From Rhodococcus maanshanensis NBRC 100610 (GTDB lineage: Bacteria > Actinomycetota > Actinomycetes > Mycobacteriales > Mycobacteriaceae), in assembly GCF_001894865.1 (NCBI RefSeq), contig NZ_BCXA01000026.1:1-64000 (forward strand): a DNA stretch of 64,000 bases, in the 5' to 3' direction. The position numbers and the translations under genes are program-made. Positions 36,024 through 46,706 of the stretch are shown in pieces. How positions within the stretch are numbered: the stretch's first letter is position 1; the number at the start of each line of letters is the position of its first letter. The notes under the pieces were generated by a model, which did no database searches, had not been told where the DNA came from, and worked only from the letters and a program-made list of their open reading frames with translations.

Positions 36024-37220
36024 CTACGCGGGCGGCAGCTGCCCACCCGGATCCGCCGGGCCCGCCGGGAGCTCGCTCGCCTCGTGACGCTGCGGCTCGA
36101 GCTGGTGCTCGGGCACAAGCGAGGTGTCGACAGGTTGGCGCGCAACGGCTTCCGCCGCCGCGACCGCGCGCGCGACGGTCGGGTCCGACTTCGTCTCGAA
36201 CCAGTCGGCGACCTCCGCCGAGTCGTCCTCCGGCTTCGGCAGGTCCTCCTGAGCCTGGCTGGGCTCGTACCGGAACACCCCGTCCTCCCCCGGCGCCCCG
36301 AGGGTCCGCGCGAAGCCCTTCAGCGCATCCCCGAAGTCGCTCGGCACCAGCCACACCTTGTTCGCATCACCCTGCGCCATCTGCGGCAGGGTCTGAAGGT
36401 ACTGGTACGCAAGCAGTTCCGGCGTCGGCTTGCCCGCCTTGATGGCCGCGAAGACCTTCTCGATCGCCTTCGCCTGACCCTGTGCCTGCAGGTACTTCGC
36501 GGCCCGCTCGCCCTGCGCGCGCAGGATTCGGGACTGCCGCTCGCCCTCCGCGCTGAGGATCGACGCCTGCTTGGCACCCTCCGCCGCGAGGATCCGCGAC
36601 TGCTTGTCGCCCTCCGCCGTCTTGATGGCGGATTCGCGGTGGCCCTCGGCCGTGAGGATCATCGCCCGCTTCTCGCGGTCCGCCTTCATCTGCTTCTCCA
36701 TCGACTCCTGGATCGACGGCGGCGGATCGATGCTCTTGAGCTCGACGCGGGCCACGCGCAGGCCCCAGCGGCCGGTGGCCTCGTCCAGCACCCCTCGGAG
36801 CTGCCCGTTGATCGAATCGCGCGAGGTCAGCGTCTCCTCGAGGGTCATGCCGCCGACCACGTTGCGCAGCGTCGTGGTGGTCAGCTGCTCCACACCGACG
36901 ATGTAGTTGTTGATCTCGTACACCGCGGCCTGCGGGTTGGTGACCTGGAAGTAGACGACGGTGTCGATGTTCAGTGTCAGGTTGTCCTGGGTGATCACCG
37001 GCTGCGGAGGGAAGGACACCACTCGCTCGCGCAGGTCGACCTTGGCCCGGATCCGGTCGACGAACGGAACAAGGAAGGTCAGCTGGCCGGACACCGTCCT
37101 CGCGTAGCGGCCGAGCCGCTCGATGACTGCCGCCTCCGCCTGCGGGACCAGGGCGACCGACTTCGCCACCACGATCACCACCAGCAGCACGATGACGGCA
37201 AGAACGATCAGTGCGGCCAT
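36024..37220 (-). CDS. SPFH/Band 7 (stomatin/flotillin-like) protein
   Basis: 398 residues. An N-terminal membrane helix ('ALIVLAVIVLLVVIVVAKSVALVPQ') is followed by the SPFH domain ('VIERLGRYARTVSGQLTFLVPFVDRIRAKVDLRERVVSFPPQPVITQDN'). An Ala/Glu-rich coiled coil follows with repeated 'AEGxxQSxI' units (about residues 190-245). The extra tail after 300 is Pro/Glu-rich. It probably forms large membrane-associated rings as a scaffold. It sits directly after the NfeD gene with no gap, the standard pair for quality-control complexes. Confidence 0.94.
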   Translation of the reverse strand: MAALIVLAVIVLLVVIVVAKSVALVPQAEAAVIERLGRYARTVSGQLTFLVPFVDRIRAKVDLRERVVSFPPQPVITQDNLTLNIDTVVYFQVTNPQAAVYEINNYIVGVEQLTTTTLRNVVGGMTLEETLTSRDSINGQLRGVLDEATGRWGLRVARVELKSIDPPPSIQESMEKQMKADREKRAMILTAEGHRESAIKTAEGDKQSRILAAEGAKQASILSAEGERQSRILRAQGERAAKYLQAQGQAKAIEKVFAAIKAGKPTPELLAYQYLQTLPQMAQGDANKVWLVPSDFGDALKGFARTLGAPGEDGVFRYEPSQAQEDLPKPEDDSAEVADWFETKSDPTVARAVAAAEAVARQPVDTSLVPEHQLEPQRHEASELPAGPADPGGQLPPA

Positions 37221-37652
37221 TTACGGTCCCCTCCATACGACGGCGGTCGCGCCGTCAATCTCCATCACGGTCACGGTCGTCCCCGGCGGATACACCTCGG
37301 AGCTGTCGAGCGGGCGGGCCGTCCACACCTCGCCTGCGAGCTTGATCTGGCCCGCGTGCTCGGCAACCTCCTCGAGCACCAGCGCGTGCTTGCCCGTCAG
37401 CGCCTCGACGTTGGTCGGCAGCAGCGGCGGCTTCGCGAAGCGGCGCAGCAACGCTGGCCGCACCCCGACGACGAGCGCGAGCGACACCACGCCGAACACC
37501 ACTGCGTCGATCCACACCGGCCAGTCGGTCACCGCGCTGACCCCGGCCGCGGCAAATGCGCCACCTGCCAACATCAGCAGGAAGAAATCCCCCGACAATG
37601 CCTCGGCGGCGGCCAGCAAAACCCCTGCTATCAGCCAGACAAGTGCTGCCAC
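37221..37652 (-). CDS. NfeD-like membrane protein
   Basis: 143 residues: three or four membrane helices in the first 75 residues ('WLIAGVLLAAAEALSGDFFLLMLAGGAFAAAG'), then a soluble OB-fold of the NfeD C-terminal type ('TGKHALVLEEVAEHAGQIKLAGEVWTARPLDSSEVYPPGTTVTVMEIDGATAVV'). It is upstream of, and contiguous with, the SPFH gene, and the two products are expected to form one membrane complex. Confidence 0.93.
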   Translation of the reverse strand: MAALVWLIAGVLLAAAEALSGDFFLLMLAGGAFAAAGVSAVTDWPVWIDAVVFGVVSLALVVGVRPALLRRFAKPPLLPTNVEALTGKHALVLEEVAEHAGQIKLAGEVWTARPLDSSEVYPPGTTVTVMEIDGATAVVWRGP

Positions 37653-37706
37653 AACACCATCTAACCAGAGTTCCCCTCCAGTGCGGCCCGGGAAACGACG
37701 GCGGGA

Positions 37707-38537
37707 TCAGTCCGCGGCTGTGACGAAGTCGACCAGCCGCTCGACCGCGCCGATCAGTGGCGACTCCAGGTCGCGGAAGCTGGACACGGCGCCGTAGACG
37801 CGGCGCCACCCGTCCTGCGGGGTCCCCCAGCCCAGCTCCCGGCAGATTCCCGTCTTCCAGTCCTGGCCGCGCGGGATCTTCGGCCACGCGGCGATGCCGA
37901 CCGCCTTGGGCCGCACCGCCTCCCACACGTCGATGTACGGATGCCCGGTGACCAGCACGTGCGGTCCGACGTTCTGCGTCATCCTGGACTCCTTCGAGCC
38001 CTCCACCAGATGGTCGGCGAGCACGCCGACCTTGCGGCCCGGTCCCGGCCGGAACTCGGCCAGCCGGTCGGCGAGGTTGTCGAGTCCCTCCAGGTGCTCG
38101 ACGACGACGCCCTCGACCCGCAGGTCATGGCCCCAGACCCGCTCGACGAGCGCGGCGTCGTGGATGCCCTCCACCCAGATCCGGCTGGGCAGCGCGGTGC
38201 GCGCCTTCAGCCCCTCCACCCGGGTCGAACCGGACGCGGACCTGGTGGCCGCGGCCGGCTTCTTCGCAGCGGTCGGCCGCACCAGGGTCACCGGCTTGCC
38301 GTCGATCAGGAAGGCCGCCTCACGCATCGCGAACAGTCGCGTCTGGCGTCGCGCGTCCTCGAGACGGACGTAATCGCCGTCGTACGTCTTCTCCATGCCG
38401 ACCACGGCGCCGCAGTAGCCGGTCGCCGAGTCCTCGACCACGAGCCCCTTGTCCGCGGGGACCTTCGGGTACTCCGGTCGTCGACTACGGGTGTGGCCGG
38501 AGAAGATGTTTCCGCCGTACATATCGCGTGAACTCAC
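37707..38537 (-). CDS. DUF3097 family protein
   Basis: 276 residues from GTG at 38537 (ATG at 38522 is an alternative). The family signature is visible: 'KGLVVEDSATGYCGAVVGMEK', 'RIWVEGIHDAALVERVWGHDLRVEGVVVEHLEGLDNLADRLAEF', 'GPGRKVGVLADHLVEGSKESR' and 'VGPHVLVTGHPYIDVWEAVRPKAVGI'. The segment with 'VEGIHDAALVERVWG..LEGLD' resembles a Toprim-like fold, so a nucleic-acid role is possible, though no activity is established. It is conserved beside the NfeD/SPFH pair in mycobacterial-type genomes. Confidence 0.85.
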   Translation of the reverse strand: MSSRDMYGGNIFSGHTRSRRPEYPKVPADKGLVVEDSATGYCGAVVGMEKTYDGDYVRLEDARRQTRLFAMREAAFLIDGKPVTLVRPTAAKKPAAATRSASGSTRVEGLKARTALPSRIWVEGIHDAALVERVWGHDLRVEGVVVEHLEGLDNLADRLAEFRPGPGRKVGVLADHLVEGSKESRMTQNVGPHVLVTGHPYIDVWEAVRPKAVGIAAWPKIPRGQDWKTGICRELGWGTPQDGWRRVYGAVSSFRDLESPLIGAVERLVDFVTAAD

Positions 38538-38604
38538 GGTCGCCAACGCTAGGACACCGATTCGGTTGGTCGCCGCCCGCCACGCCGACCTATGCTGGAA
38601 TACC

Positions 38605-39417
38605 GTGTCCTGTTCCAGCACCACCTTCACCGTGTGGGCCGCCGCCTGGCTCGCCGGCACCAGCTCCCCAGACGACGTCATCGACGCCGTCCAGTCCTGG
38701 GCGCCCATGCACCTGGTGGGGGCCGGCGATGCCGAGGTGGCTCTGCGCCTGGACCTGCCATGGCCGCAACTCCAGGACAACGGACCGATCGTGCTGATGC
38801 GGATCGCCCGCAGGCTCAGCACCGAGGATCCGGACACCCAGCTCACCCTCGTGTTGCCTGCACCCGGCGATGTCCGCGGACTGCCGACCGGCACCGACTT
38901 CGCCGCGGCAGCCATCCACGCCGAGGAAGGCATCCTGGTCGGCGCGCCCGGCAGGCAGGGTATCGGCATCGTGCCGACCGTGGAGGGGCCGGATGTGTTG
39001 CGCTGGACGGTGTTCCCGGTCCCGACCATCCCGCAGCCCGTCGAACAGATGGGGCTGGGTGAGGCCGAGTTCGAGATGCGCCGCGCCGTCCGCGATGCCG
39101 CCGACACGCTCGCGTCGATGCGCGGCGGTTTCGCGGCCGACGACCGCGACTCTCGCGCCCGCATCGCCGAGGCGATCGAGGAGTTCTCGCACCACAGCTA
39201 CCCCGACTCCACTCCCGATCGCGCGCTGCGCATCTTCGACACCGCCGACCAGGTCGCCGCGATCCTCACCGTCGCGGGCGAGACCGGGGTCCGGGCGCAG
39301 ACCGCCGCAGGCGTGGCGGCGCGCGAGGAGACCCTCCGACCGCTCTGGTCGACCATCAGGGCGGCCCGTCTCGGGGCGGTCGCCGCGACCGTCCGAGCGG
39401 CCCGGCCGCGGGTGTGA
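38605..39417 (+). CDS. Conserved hypothetical actinobacterial protein, 270 aa
   Basis: GTG at 38605 gives a soluble protein of 270 residues. 'TTFTVWAAAWLAGTSSPDDVIDAVQSWAPMHLVGAGD' at the start and 'LLLPAPGDVRGLPTGTDFAAAAIHAEEGILVG'-like text in the middle are characteristic of an uncharacterised mycobacterial family. A long helical C-terminus ('RIFDTADQVAAILTVAGETG') follows. No catalytic motif is recognised. It is divergent from the DUF3097 gene (67 bp apart). Confidence 0.75.
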   Translation: MSCSSTTFTVWAAAWLAGTSSPDDVIDAVQSWAPMHLVGAGDAEVALRLDLPWPQLQDNGPIVLMRIARRLSTEDPDTQLTLVLPAPGDVRGLPTGTDFAAAAIHAEEGILVGAPGRQGIGIVPTVEGPDVLRWTVFPVPTIPQPVEQMGLGEAEFEMRRAVRDAADTLASMRGGFAADDRDSRARIAEAIEEFSHHSYPDSTPDRALRIFDTADQVAAILTVAGETGVRAQTAAGVAAREETLRPLWSTIRAARLGAVAATVRAARPRV

Positions 39418-39424
39418 CCCGTCG

Positions 39425-40324
39425 CTATTTCGTCGCCGTCAGGTACGCCGGTGTCTGCGCCAGTTCCACGAGGTCGTCCGGCAGATCCGGGACCTCCACA
39501 CCGTAACCCGTGGTGAGTTCGACCGGACTGAACCGCTGCACGGTCCAGCCGTGCTCGGTCAACCACTGCGCCGGGTCGGCCCGTTCGTCGTCGTAGAACA
39601 ACGCCTCGACGTCGATGTCTCCGAAGGACTTGCCCCCGAAGTACTTGTCCCGCAACGCAAGGAACCGTCTCACGTCCGTCGCGGATCCGAATCCGTCCAG
39701 CGCGATCCGGCTGCCGGGGGCCGAGAGACCGTCGATCCGCTCGAACAGCGCGTCGTGCGCCGCGCCTGGCAGGTATGGCAACAGACCCTCGGCCGACCAG
39801 GCGCACGGCCTGCCCGGGTCGAAGCCCGCCGCCTCCAGCGCGGCAGGCCAATCCTCGCGCAGGTCGACGGCGACGGGCAGGCGATCGACCTTCGGCCTGG
39901 CACCGTGCCCGTCGAGCACGCCGGATTTGAAGTCCAGCACCTTCGGCTGGTCGACCTCGAAGACCGTCACGTCCGGCGCCCAGTCCAGGCGGTACGCCCG
40001 CGCGTCCAGCCCGGCGGCCAGGATCACCGCCTGCCCCACCCCTTCGGCCGTGGCCGCGGTGAAGTACTCGTCGAAGAACCTGGTCCGCACGCCCATGAAA
40101 CCAGGGAAGAAGAACGGCATCGCCTCGAGTGGGGACGGGTCGGCCAGCAGGCCGGTGAAGTGCTCGTCACCGGCCGCCTCGACGAACCATCGAGCGAACC
40201 CGTCCGTGATCAGCGGGTCGGGGCGCTCCGATTCCAGCGCCCGGAAGGTCGCCACCCCCAACGCGGTGCGGCCCACGCTGCTCACGATGTCCCAGGTGTC
40301 TCCGTCGGTACGCATCAGCACCAT
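39425..40324 (-). CDS. SAM-dependent methyltransferase, TIGR00027/LCM type
   Basis: 299 residues. 'DTWDIVSSVGRTALGVATFRALE' at the start, 'ITDGFARWFVEAAG', then the SAM site 'AVILAAGLDARAYRLDW' and 'VFEVDQPKVLDFK'. This is the large mycobacterial/rhodococcal family of putative O-methyltransferases related to leucine carboxyl methyltransferases. Substrates are unknown for most. ATG at 40324 is taken; ATG at 40315 has slightly better spacing to GGAGAGG. Confidence 0.9.
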   Translation of the reverse strand: MVLMRTDGDTWDIVSSVGRTALGVATFRALESERPDPLITDGFARWFVEAAGDEHFTGLLADPSPLEAMPFFFPGFMGVRTRFFDEYFTAATAEGVGQAVILAAGLDARAYRLDWAPDVTVFEVDQPKVLDFKSGVLDGHGARPKVDRLPVAVDLREDWPAALEAAGFDPGRPCAWSAEGLLPYLPGAAHDALFERIDGLSAPGSRIALDGFGSATDVRRFLALRDKYFGGKSFGDIDVEALFYDDERADPAQWLTEHGWTVQRFSPVELTTGYGVEVPDLPDDLVELAQTPAYLTATK

Positions 40325-40451
40325 CGCCTCTCCAGGTTCCGACGGTCCGAACACTACGCCGGTGCGCGCCTGCCTGACACCGTCGTCATCGGAGGAGGAG
40401 GATCCTCGGTGACCGTTCCCGATGCACACACGCAGGAGAGGGCAGACAACC

Positions 40452-40832
40452 GTGGACCTGAGACTCCAGCTCGTACCGCTTCCCGTCGCCGACGTCGAGC
40501 GTGCGAAGTCCTTCTACGTCGACAAGGCGGGCTTCACGCTCGACCACGACCACAGCGCGGGTGATCAGTTCCGCGTCGTGCAGCTGACCCCGCCCGGGTC
40601 AGCCTGCTCCATCTGTTTCGGCATCGGCATCGTCGACACCACTCCTGGTTCGGTGAAGGGCCTGCACCTGGTCGTCGACGACATCCACGGTGCACGTGCC
40701 GAACTCGCGGGCCGCGGCGTGGAGATGGGTGAGGTCGAAAAGATGGGCGCCCCTGGCAAGCCGACCGTCTCCTACGCAGCCTTCACCGACCCGGACGGGA
40801 ACAGCTGGACCCTGCAACAGATCTCCGGCTGA
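40452..40832 (+). CDS. VOC family (glyoxalase/bleomycin-resistance fold) protein
   Basis: 126 residues from GTG 40452, with GGAGAGGG upstream. A tandem beta-alpha-beta VOC unit: 'LVPLPVADVERAKSFYVDKAGFTLDHD' and 'GLHLVVDDIHGARAELAGRGVEMG', ending 'YAAFTDPDGNSWTLQQI' with the metal-ligand Glu position replaced by Gln. The changed ligand suggests a binding rather than a classical glyoxalase role. Substrate unknown. Confidence 0.88.
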   Translation: MDLRLQLVPLPVADVERAKSFYVDKAGFTLDHDHSAGDQFRVVQLTPPGSACSICFGIGIVDTTPGSVKGLHLVVDDIHGARAELAGRGVEMGEVEKMGAPGKPTVSYAAFTDPDGNSWTLQQISG

Positions 40833-40841
40833 GACGGGCGG

Positions 40842-41894
40842 TCAGCGTCCCGGCCTGCGCGGCGGCTCACAGCACGCCACCGCGCACAGGGCGCCGTTCG
40901 TGCCCGCCCCGTACAGCGGCTCCGAGCCGAGCCGCTGCGGGTTGCCGCCCTCCGACATCTCCCGCACCAGCGCCGAAACCAGCTGCGCGAAACGGGGATC
41001 GGTGCCAGGCGTGCCGACCCGGACGTAGCCCAACCCGAGCTCGGCGGCCCTGTCCCTTGCCTCGGTGTCGAGGTCCCAGATCACCTCGAGGTGGTCGGAG
41101 ACGAAGCCAACCGGGCACACGATGACGGCCTCGGAGCCAGCCGCGGCGAGCGCGTCCAGGTGATCGCAGATGTCCGGCTCGAGCCACGGGATCTGCGGCG
41201 GGCCCGACCGCGACTGCCAGACCAGGTCGTATTCGTCGACGCCGACCGAGCCGGCACACAGCCGCGCCGCCTCTGCGACCTGACGGCTGTAGAGCCGGCC
41301 ACCGTCGGCAGGCGGGCCTGCGGAGGCATCCGCGGAGACCGGAATGGAGTGCGCGGTGAACACGAGCCTGGCCCCCGCACGCTGGTGGGCGGGGAGCTGC
41401 TCACGGGCCGCGCCGATGGCCCCGGCGAACGCGGCGATGAGCAGTGGGTGGTCGTAGTACTGACGCAGCTTCACCAGCGCGGGAGCACCGTCTCCGACCG
41501 CGTTCCTCGCCCGCTCGATGTCCTCGTGGTACTGCCTGCAACCCGAATAGCCGCCCCACGCCGAGGTGGGGAACACCAGCGCCGAGCGGACACCGTCGTC
41601 GCGCATGCGAGCGACGGTGTCCTCGACCATCGGATGCCAGTTTCGGTTGCCGAAGTAGATCGGCAACTCGATTCCCGCATCGGCGAACTCGGCCTCGACC
41701 GTGGCGATGATGTCGCGGTTGAGCCGATTGATCGGCGACACCCCGCCGAAGTGCAGGTAGTGCTCGACCACCTCGTCGAGGCGCTCGGGCGGCACTCCCC
41801 TGCCCCTGGTCACGTTCTCCAGGAACGGGCGGACGTCGTCGGGCTTCTCGGGTCCGCCGAAGGAGAGCAACAGCAGGGCGTCGTACTCGGTCAT
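40842..41894 (-). CDS. hemH: Ferrochelatase (coproporphyrin-type, [2Fe-2S] cluster)
   Basis: 350 residues. Active-site motifs are 'FTAHSIPVS' (catalytic His) and '[17 protein letters not shown]' (Glu). Actinobacterial cluster ligands are present: Cys in '[10 protein letters not shown]' and three Cys near the C-terminus ('CAVACCEP'). In Actinobacteria this enzyme inserts iron into coproporphyrin III (CpfC), the step before decarboxylation to heme. It follows inhA by 7 bp as the third gene of fabG1-inhA-hemH. Confidence 0.96.
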   Translation of the reverse strand: MTEYDALLLLSFGGPEKPDDVRPFLENVTRGRGVPPERLDEVVEHYLHFGGVSPINRLNRDIIATVEAEFADAGIELPIYFGNRNWHPMVEDTVARMRDDGVRSALVFPTSAWGGYSGCRQYHEDIERARNAVGDGAPALVKLRQYYDHPLLIAAFAGAIGAAREQLPAHQRAGARLVFTAHSIPVSADASAGPPADGGRLYSRQVAEAARLCAGSVGVDEYDLVWQSRSGPPQIPWLEPDICDHLDALAAAGSEAVIVCPVGFVSDHLEVIWDLDTEARDRAAELGLGYVRVGTPGTDPRFAQLVSALVREMSEGGNPQRLGSEPLYGAGTNGALCAVACCEPPRRPGR

Positions 41895-41901
41895 CGGCGT
41901 G

Positions 41902-42732
41902 TCAGCCCGCGAAACCCTCCGGGAACCACATGTTGTGGCTGGCCCCGCCGTCGACGTAGATGATCGAGCCGGTCGTCGCAGGCAGCCAGTCCGAGAGCAC
42001 CGCGCAGATCGACTTCGCGACCGCGGTCGGATCCCCGACGTCCCAGCCGATCGGCGACGCGCCGTCCCAGTAGGACTGGAGCTGGTTCAGCTGCTTCGCG
42101 TCGTCGGTCGCGGTGCCCGCGATCGCCTTCGCCGCGAGGGTCTTGATCGGACCGGCCGCGACCAGGTTCGAGCGGATCTTCTTCGCCTCGCCGACCTCCC
42201 GCGCCACGTACCGGTTGACCGACTCGAGCGCGGCCTTCGCGACGCCCATCCAGTTGTAGTACGGCATCGCCGTGCGCGGGTCGAAGTCCATGCCGACGAT
42301 CGAGCCACCCTCGTTCATGACGGGAAGCACGGCACGGGCGAGGGCCGCGTAGCTCCACGCCGAGATCTCGAACGACTTGGCCGCGTCGGGTCCCGGGCCG
42401 TCGAGGAACGGCTTGGCGTCGGGCCCCATCAGCGTCCGGGGCGCGAAGGCGATCGAGTGCAGGACACCGTCGACACCCTCCGGCGCCACCTCGCGGACCC
42501 GGTCGGCGAGCGCGCTCAGGTGCTCCTCGTTGGTGGCGTCCAGTTCGATCGCGGGCGGCACCGGCTGCGGCAGGCGCTGCGCGATGCGGTCGATCAGCCG
42601 GAGCCGGTCGAAGCCGGTGATGATGACCTTCGCGCCCTGCTCCTGCGCCACCTTCGCGGCGTGGAACGCGATCGACGAATCGGTGATGATGCCGGTGACG
42701 AGAATCGTCTTGCCTTCGAGCAATCCGCCCAT
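41902..42732 (-). CDS. inhA: NADH-dependent enoyl-ACP reductase InhA
   Basis: 276 residues. '[38 protein letters not shown]' is the InhA cofactor start, and the catalytic Tyr/Lys pair is in '[14 protein letters not shown]' (Tyr-x6-Lys). '[11 protein letters not shown]' is the substrate loop and '[39 protein letters not shown]' the C-terminus. It reduces long-chain enoyl-ACP in FAS-II, feeding mycolic acid synthesis, and is the isoniazid target in mycobacteria. It follows fabG1 by 52 bp. Confidence 0.97.
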   Translation of the reverse strand: MGGLLEGKTILVTGIITDSSIAFHAAKVAQEQGAKVIITGFDRLRLIDRIAQRLPQPVPPAIELDATNEEHLSALADRVREVAPEGVDGVLHSIAFAPRTLMGPDAKPFLDGPGPDAAKSFEISAWSYAALARAVLPVMNEGGSIVGMDFDPRTAMPYYNWMGVAKAALESVNRYVAREVGEAKKIRSNLVAAGPIKTLAAKAIAGTATDDAKQLNQLQSYWDGASPIGWDVGDPTAVAKSICAVLSDWLPATTGSIIYVDGGASHNMWFPEGFAG

Positions 42733-42784
42733 GCTTGTACTCCTGTAGGTGAAAGTCTGTGTGTTGGTTGCGCTTCGAGCGGAA

Positions 42785-43516
<732 letters not shown>

Positions 43517-43578
43517 CTATCTGTTCGGGTACGCCGCGTTGGCGTCGGTCGGTGAAATTGTGACGGGTCATCGCCCCG

Positions 43579-44559
43579 TCAGGGCAGGCGTTGGCGCAGA
43601 ACCAATGCCAGGGCGAGCCCCGCCGCGGTGCACAGCACCCCGAGCACTAGCCACGGCCTGCTGGCGTCGCCCCTGGTCGTCTCGAACCCGATCTGTTCCT
43701 CGAGGGTGTCGTAGACCTTGCGCAGTTCCTCGAGGCTGGACGCCGTGAAGAAGCTACCGCCGGAGAGGTTCGCGATCTCCCGGAGCGACGGGTCGTCGAC
43801 CGGGACCGGGATCCGCTCGTCCTCGATATCGACGGTGCCGTAGGTGGTGCCGAACGAGATCGTCGAGATCGGCACGCCCTTCTCCTTCGCCTCCCTTGCC
43901 GCGGTGTAGCCGCCGCGCTGGGCGTCGGGATCGTCGGGGACGGTCTGCTTCCCGTCGGAGAGGAGCACGATCCGCGCGGGCGGCGCCTGATCCCCGCCTC
44001 CGAGGACCGCGCCGAGCGTCTCGATCGACTGCAGCGAGGTGAAGATGGCCTCGCCGGTCGCCGTTCGTTCGCTCAGCTTGAGGTGATCGATCGCGGTCTT
44101 GGTCTCCTCGCGATTGATGGTCGGCGAGACCAGGACCGAGGCGGTACCCGCGAACGCGACAAGCCCGAGGTTGATCCCGGGTGTCAGCCCGTCCGCGAAG
44201 TCCTTCGCGGCGGCCTTGGCGGCGTCGAACCGGGTCGGCTCCACGTCGGTGGCCTTCATCGACAGGGATACGTCGATCACCATGATCACGGTGGCCCGGT
44301 TCCTCGGCACCCGCTTCTCCGACGTCGGGCCCGCGAGCGCCACCGTGAGCAGCAACAGTCCGCACAGCACCAGCGCGGTCGGCACGTGCCGATAGCGCCC
44401 CGGCCGCGACGGGGCGACCTTTTCGAGGAGCTCGAGGTTGGAGAACCGGAGCAGGTGCTTGTGCCTGCTCCGCTGGACCAGGACGTAGGCGACGGCGAGG
44501 GCCGCCACCACCACGAGGAACGCCAACCACATGGGGGACGCGAAATCAGCGAAGCTCAC
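43579..44559 (-). CDS. VWA-domain membrane protein
   Basis: 326 residues. Two N-terminal membrane helices ('[17 protein letters not shown]' and '[16 protein letters not shown]') precede a von Willebrand A domain with a MIDAS motif '[15 protein letters not shown]' (DxSxS) and '[11 protein letters not shown]'. A C-terminal helix follows ('[17 protein letters not shown]'). It belongs to the BatA-like partner set of MoxR and DUF58 proteins. The start overlaps the DUF58 stop by 4 bp. Confidence 0.93.
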   Translation of the reverse strand: MSFADFASPMWLAFLVVVAALAVAYVLVQRSRHKHLLRFSNLELLEKVAPSRPGRYRHVPTALVLCGLLLLTVALAGPTSEKRVPRNRATVIMVIDVSLSMKATDVEPTRFDAAKAAAKDFADGLTPGINLGLVAFAGTASVLVSPTINREETKTAIDHLKLSERTATGEAIFTSLQSIETLGAVLGGGDQAPPARIVLLSDGKQTVPDDPDAQRGGYTAAREAKEKGVPISTISFGTTYGTVDIEDERIPVPVDDPSLREIANLSGGSFFTASSLEELRKVYDTLEEQIGFETTRGDASRPWLVLGVLCTAAGLALALVLRQRLP

Positions 44560-45524
44560 TGGCGCGGCACCCGATTCACCCGAGCACCATAACTGTGCCG
44601 GCGCGACGCCACGAAGCGAACGACATCAGCGATCCAGTCCCGGTCGGTGCGCAGCGCCAGGACGGGCGCCCCGCACCCGCGCAGCGTGTGCTCGACCGCG
44701 CGACGGTGCGCCTGCGCGGCCGCGGCGAAGTCCGCGCGCAGTCCCGGGGTGGTGTGGAACTCCCGGGTCCGGCCCGTCTCCGGATCGTGCAGCACGACGT
44801 CGCCAACGTCCGGCAGCTCCAGGTCGCGGGGATCGAGCACCTCGATGCCGAGCAGGTCGTGCCGGCCGGACACCGCACGCATCGACCGCTCCCAGTCGAT
44901 CGGACCGAGGAAGTCACTGATCACCACGGCGAGACCGCGCCTGCGCTGGGGCCTGCGCAGCGACTCGATCGCGCCGCGCAGGTCTCCGCGCACCCCGTCC
45001 GGGGCGTGTGGGGTGGTCGCGATCTTACGGAGCATCGCCTGCGCGTGCAGCCGGCCGCCGCGCGCGGGGATGCGCACGGTCCGCTCGCCGGTCGCCACGA
45101 TGGCGCCGATCCGGTTGCCGCCCCCGCTGGTGAGGTGGGTGACGGCGGCCGCGGCGGCCACCGCCAGGTCGCGCTTCTCGGCCCCGGTCGTCCCGAAGTC
45201 CAGGCTCGCGGACAGGTCGACGACCAGCCACGTCTCGAGCTCGCGGTCGGCGACGGACTCCCGCACGTGCGGATGGGTCGTCCTCGCGGTCACCGACCAG
45301 TCCATCTGCCGGACGTCGTCGCCTGGCTGGTACTCGCGGGCGTCGCCCGATTCGGTGCCCGGCCCCGGGATCAGCCCGAGGTGCTCGCCGTGCAGGACGC
45401 CGTCGAGCCGCCTGCGAACCGTCAGTTCGAGGGTGCGCAGTGCCGCGGACAGCTCCGGGTTGCGCAGTTCGCCCGAACGGAACGAGGGCAACGCGCCGCC
45501 GTCACGATGAGCCGGAGCGCTCAC
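44556..45524 (-). CDS. DUF58-domain protein
   Basis: 322 residues. The DUF58 core starts with '[40 protein letters not shown]' and continues with '[18 protein letters not shown]' (a degenerate VWA strand). GTG at 45524 overlaps the moxR stop (GTGA), giving strict translational coupling moxR-DUF58-VWA. The family is linked to MoxR chaperone ATPases. The upstream frame (to 45887) is a shadow of moxR. Confidence 0.92.
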   Translation of the reverse strand: MSAPAHRDGGALPSFRSGELRNPELSAALRTLELTVRRRLDGVLHGEHLGLIPGPGTESGDAREYQPGDDVRQMDWSVTARTTHPHVRESVADRELETWLVVDLSASLDFGTTGAEKRDLAVAAAAAVTHLTSGGGNRIGAIVATGERTVRIPARGGRLHAQAMLRKIATTPHAPDGVRGDLRGAIESLRRPQRRRGLAVVISDFLGPIDWERSMRAVSGRHDLLGIEVLDPRDLELPDVGDVVLHDPETGRTREFHTTPGLRADFAAAAQAHRRAVEHTLRGCGAPVLALRTDRDWIADVVRFVASRRHSYGARVNRVPRQ

Positions 45525-46642
45525 CGCTGCTGGCCACCGACCGACGCGGTCGGGTCGGCGACAGCCTGTTGCTGCGGCGTGCCGTTCGACTGCGGGGCCA
45601 CCTGCGGGGCGACCGCTCCGTTCTGGGCCTGCACGGGCGGGGCGACCGGCTGGGCCGCGACCTGCGGGAGACCGACGCTCTGCAAGACCCTTGTGATGAC
45701 GTCGTCGGGCGAGACATCGTCCGCGAGGGCGTCGTAGGAGAGCACCAGGCGATGGCGGAGCACGTCCGGGATCACCTCGAGCACGTCCTGCGGCACCACG
45801 TAGTCGCGTCCGCGCATCAGCGCGAGCGCACGCGAGGCGGCGATGATCCCGAGCGTCGCGCGCGGCGAGGCACCGTAGGCGATCCACCCGGCCACATCGG
45901 TCATGCCCAGGTCGGCAGGGGTGCGGGTGGCGGCGATGACGCGAACCACGTAGTCCACGAGGGCGTGGTGCACGAAAACGGCGCTTGCTGCCTTCTGCAG
46001 GCGGATCAGCTCGGCCGGATCCAGGATCGGCTTCGGCTCGGGAGCCGCGACACCCATCCGGTAGACGATCTCGCGCTCCTCCTCGACGGATGGGTAGTCC
46101 ACGAGGATCTTGAACAGGAAGCGGTCGCGCTGCGCCTCGGGCAGCTGGTAGACGCCCTCGCTCTCGATCGGGTTCTGGGTCGCCATGACCAGGAACGGCT
46201 CGGGCATGGGGACCGTCTTGCCGCCGATGGTGACGTGCCGCTCGGCCATCACCTCGAGCAGGGCCGACTGGACCTTCGCGGGCGCCCGGTTGATCTCGTC
46301 GGCGAGCACGAAGTTCGCGACAACGGGACCGAGCTCGGTGTCGAACTCCTCCCGGCCCTGCCGATAGATCCGGGTACCGACCAGGTCGGTCGGCACCAGG
46401 TCCGGGGTGAACTGCACCCGGGAGAACGAACCGCCGACGACAGTGGCGAAGGTCTCCACCGCCAGCGTCTTGGCGACACCCGGCACGCCCTCGAGCAGCA
46501 CGTGCCCCTTCGCGAGGAGCCCGACCAGAATGCGCTCGACCAGCCGGTCCTGCCCGACAATGACCCGCTTGACCTCGTAGATCACCTTCTCGAGGATCTG
46601 CACGTCCGTACTGCCGGTCGCCCCGTCAGCTGAGGTCACCAA
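45521..46642 (-). CDS. MoxR-type AAA+ ATPase
   Basis: 373 residues. Walker A is 'LEGVPGVAKTLAVE', Walker B 'VLADEINRAPAK', sensor region 'VMATQNPIESEGVYQLPEAQRDRFLF'. The C-terminal 60 residues are a Pro/Gln/Ala-rich tail ('PPVQAQNGAVAPQVAPQSNG') that is unusual for MoxR1 and may be a flexible linker. MoxR proteins act as chaperones with VWA-domain partners, here encoded by the next two genes. It follows ripA by 64 bp on the same strand. Confidence 0.94.
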   Translation of the reverse strand: MVTSADGATGSTDVQILEKVIYEVKRVIVGQDRLVERILVGLLAKGHVLLEGVPGVAKTLAVETFATVVGGSFSRVQFTPDLVPTDLVGTRIYRQGREEFDTELGPVVANFVLADEINRAPAKVQSALLEVMAERHVTIGGKTVPMPEPFLVMATQNPIESEGVYQLPEAQRDRFLFKILVDYPSVEEEREIVYRMGVAAPEPKPILDPAELIRLQKAASAVFVHHALVDYVVRVIAATRTPADLGMTDVAGWIAYGASPRATLGIIAASRALALMRGRDYVVPQDVLEVIPDVLRHRLVLSYDALADDVSPDDVITRVLQSVGLPQVAAQPVAPPVQAQNGAVAPQVAPQSNGTPQQQAVADPTASVGGQQR

Positions 46643-46706
46643 GAATCCACCGCTTTCACATCGATCGCCTCGATCCGCCTCCGTGTCCCGGAAGGCGGTC
46701 AGGTCG

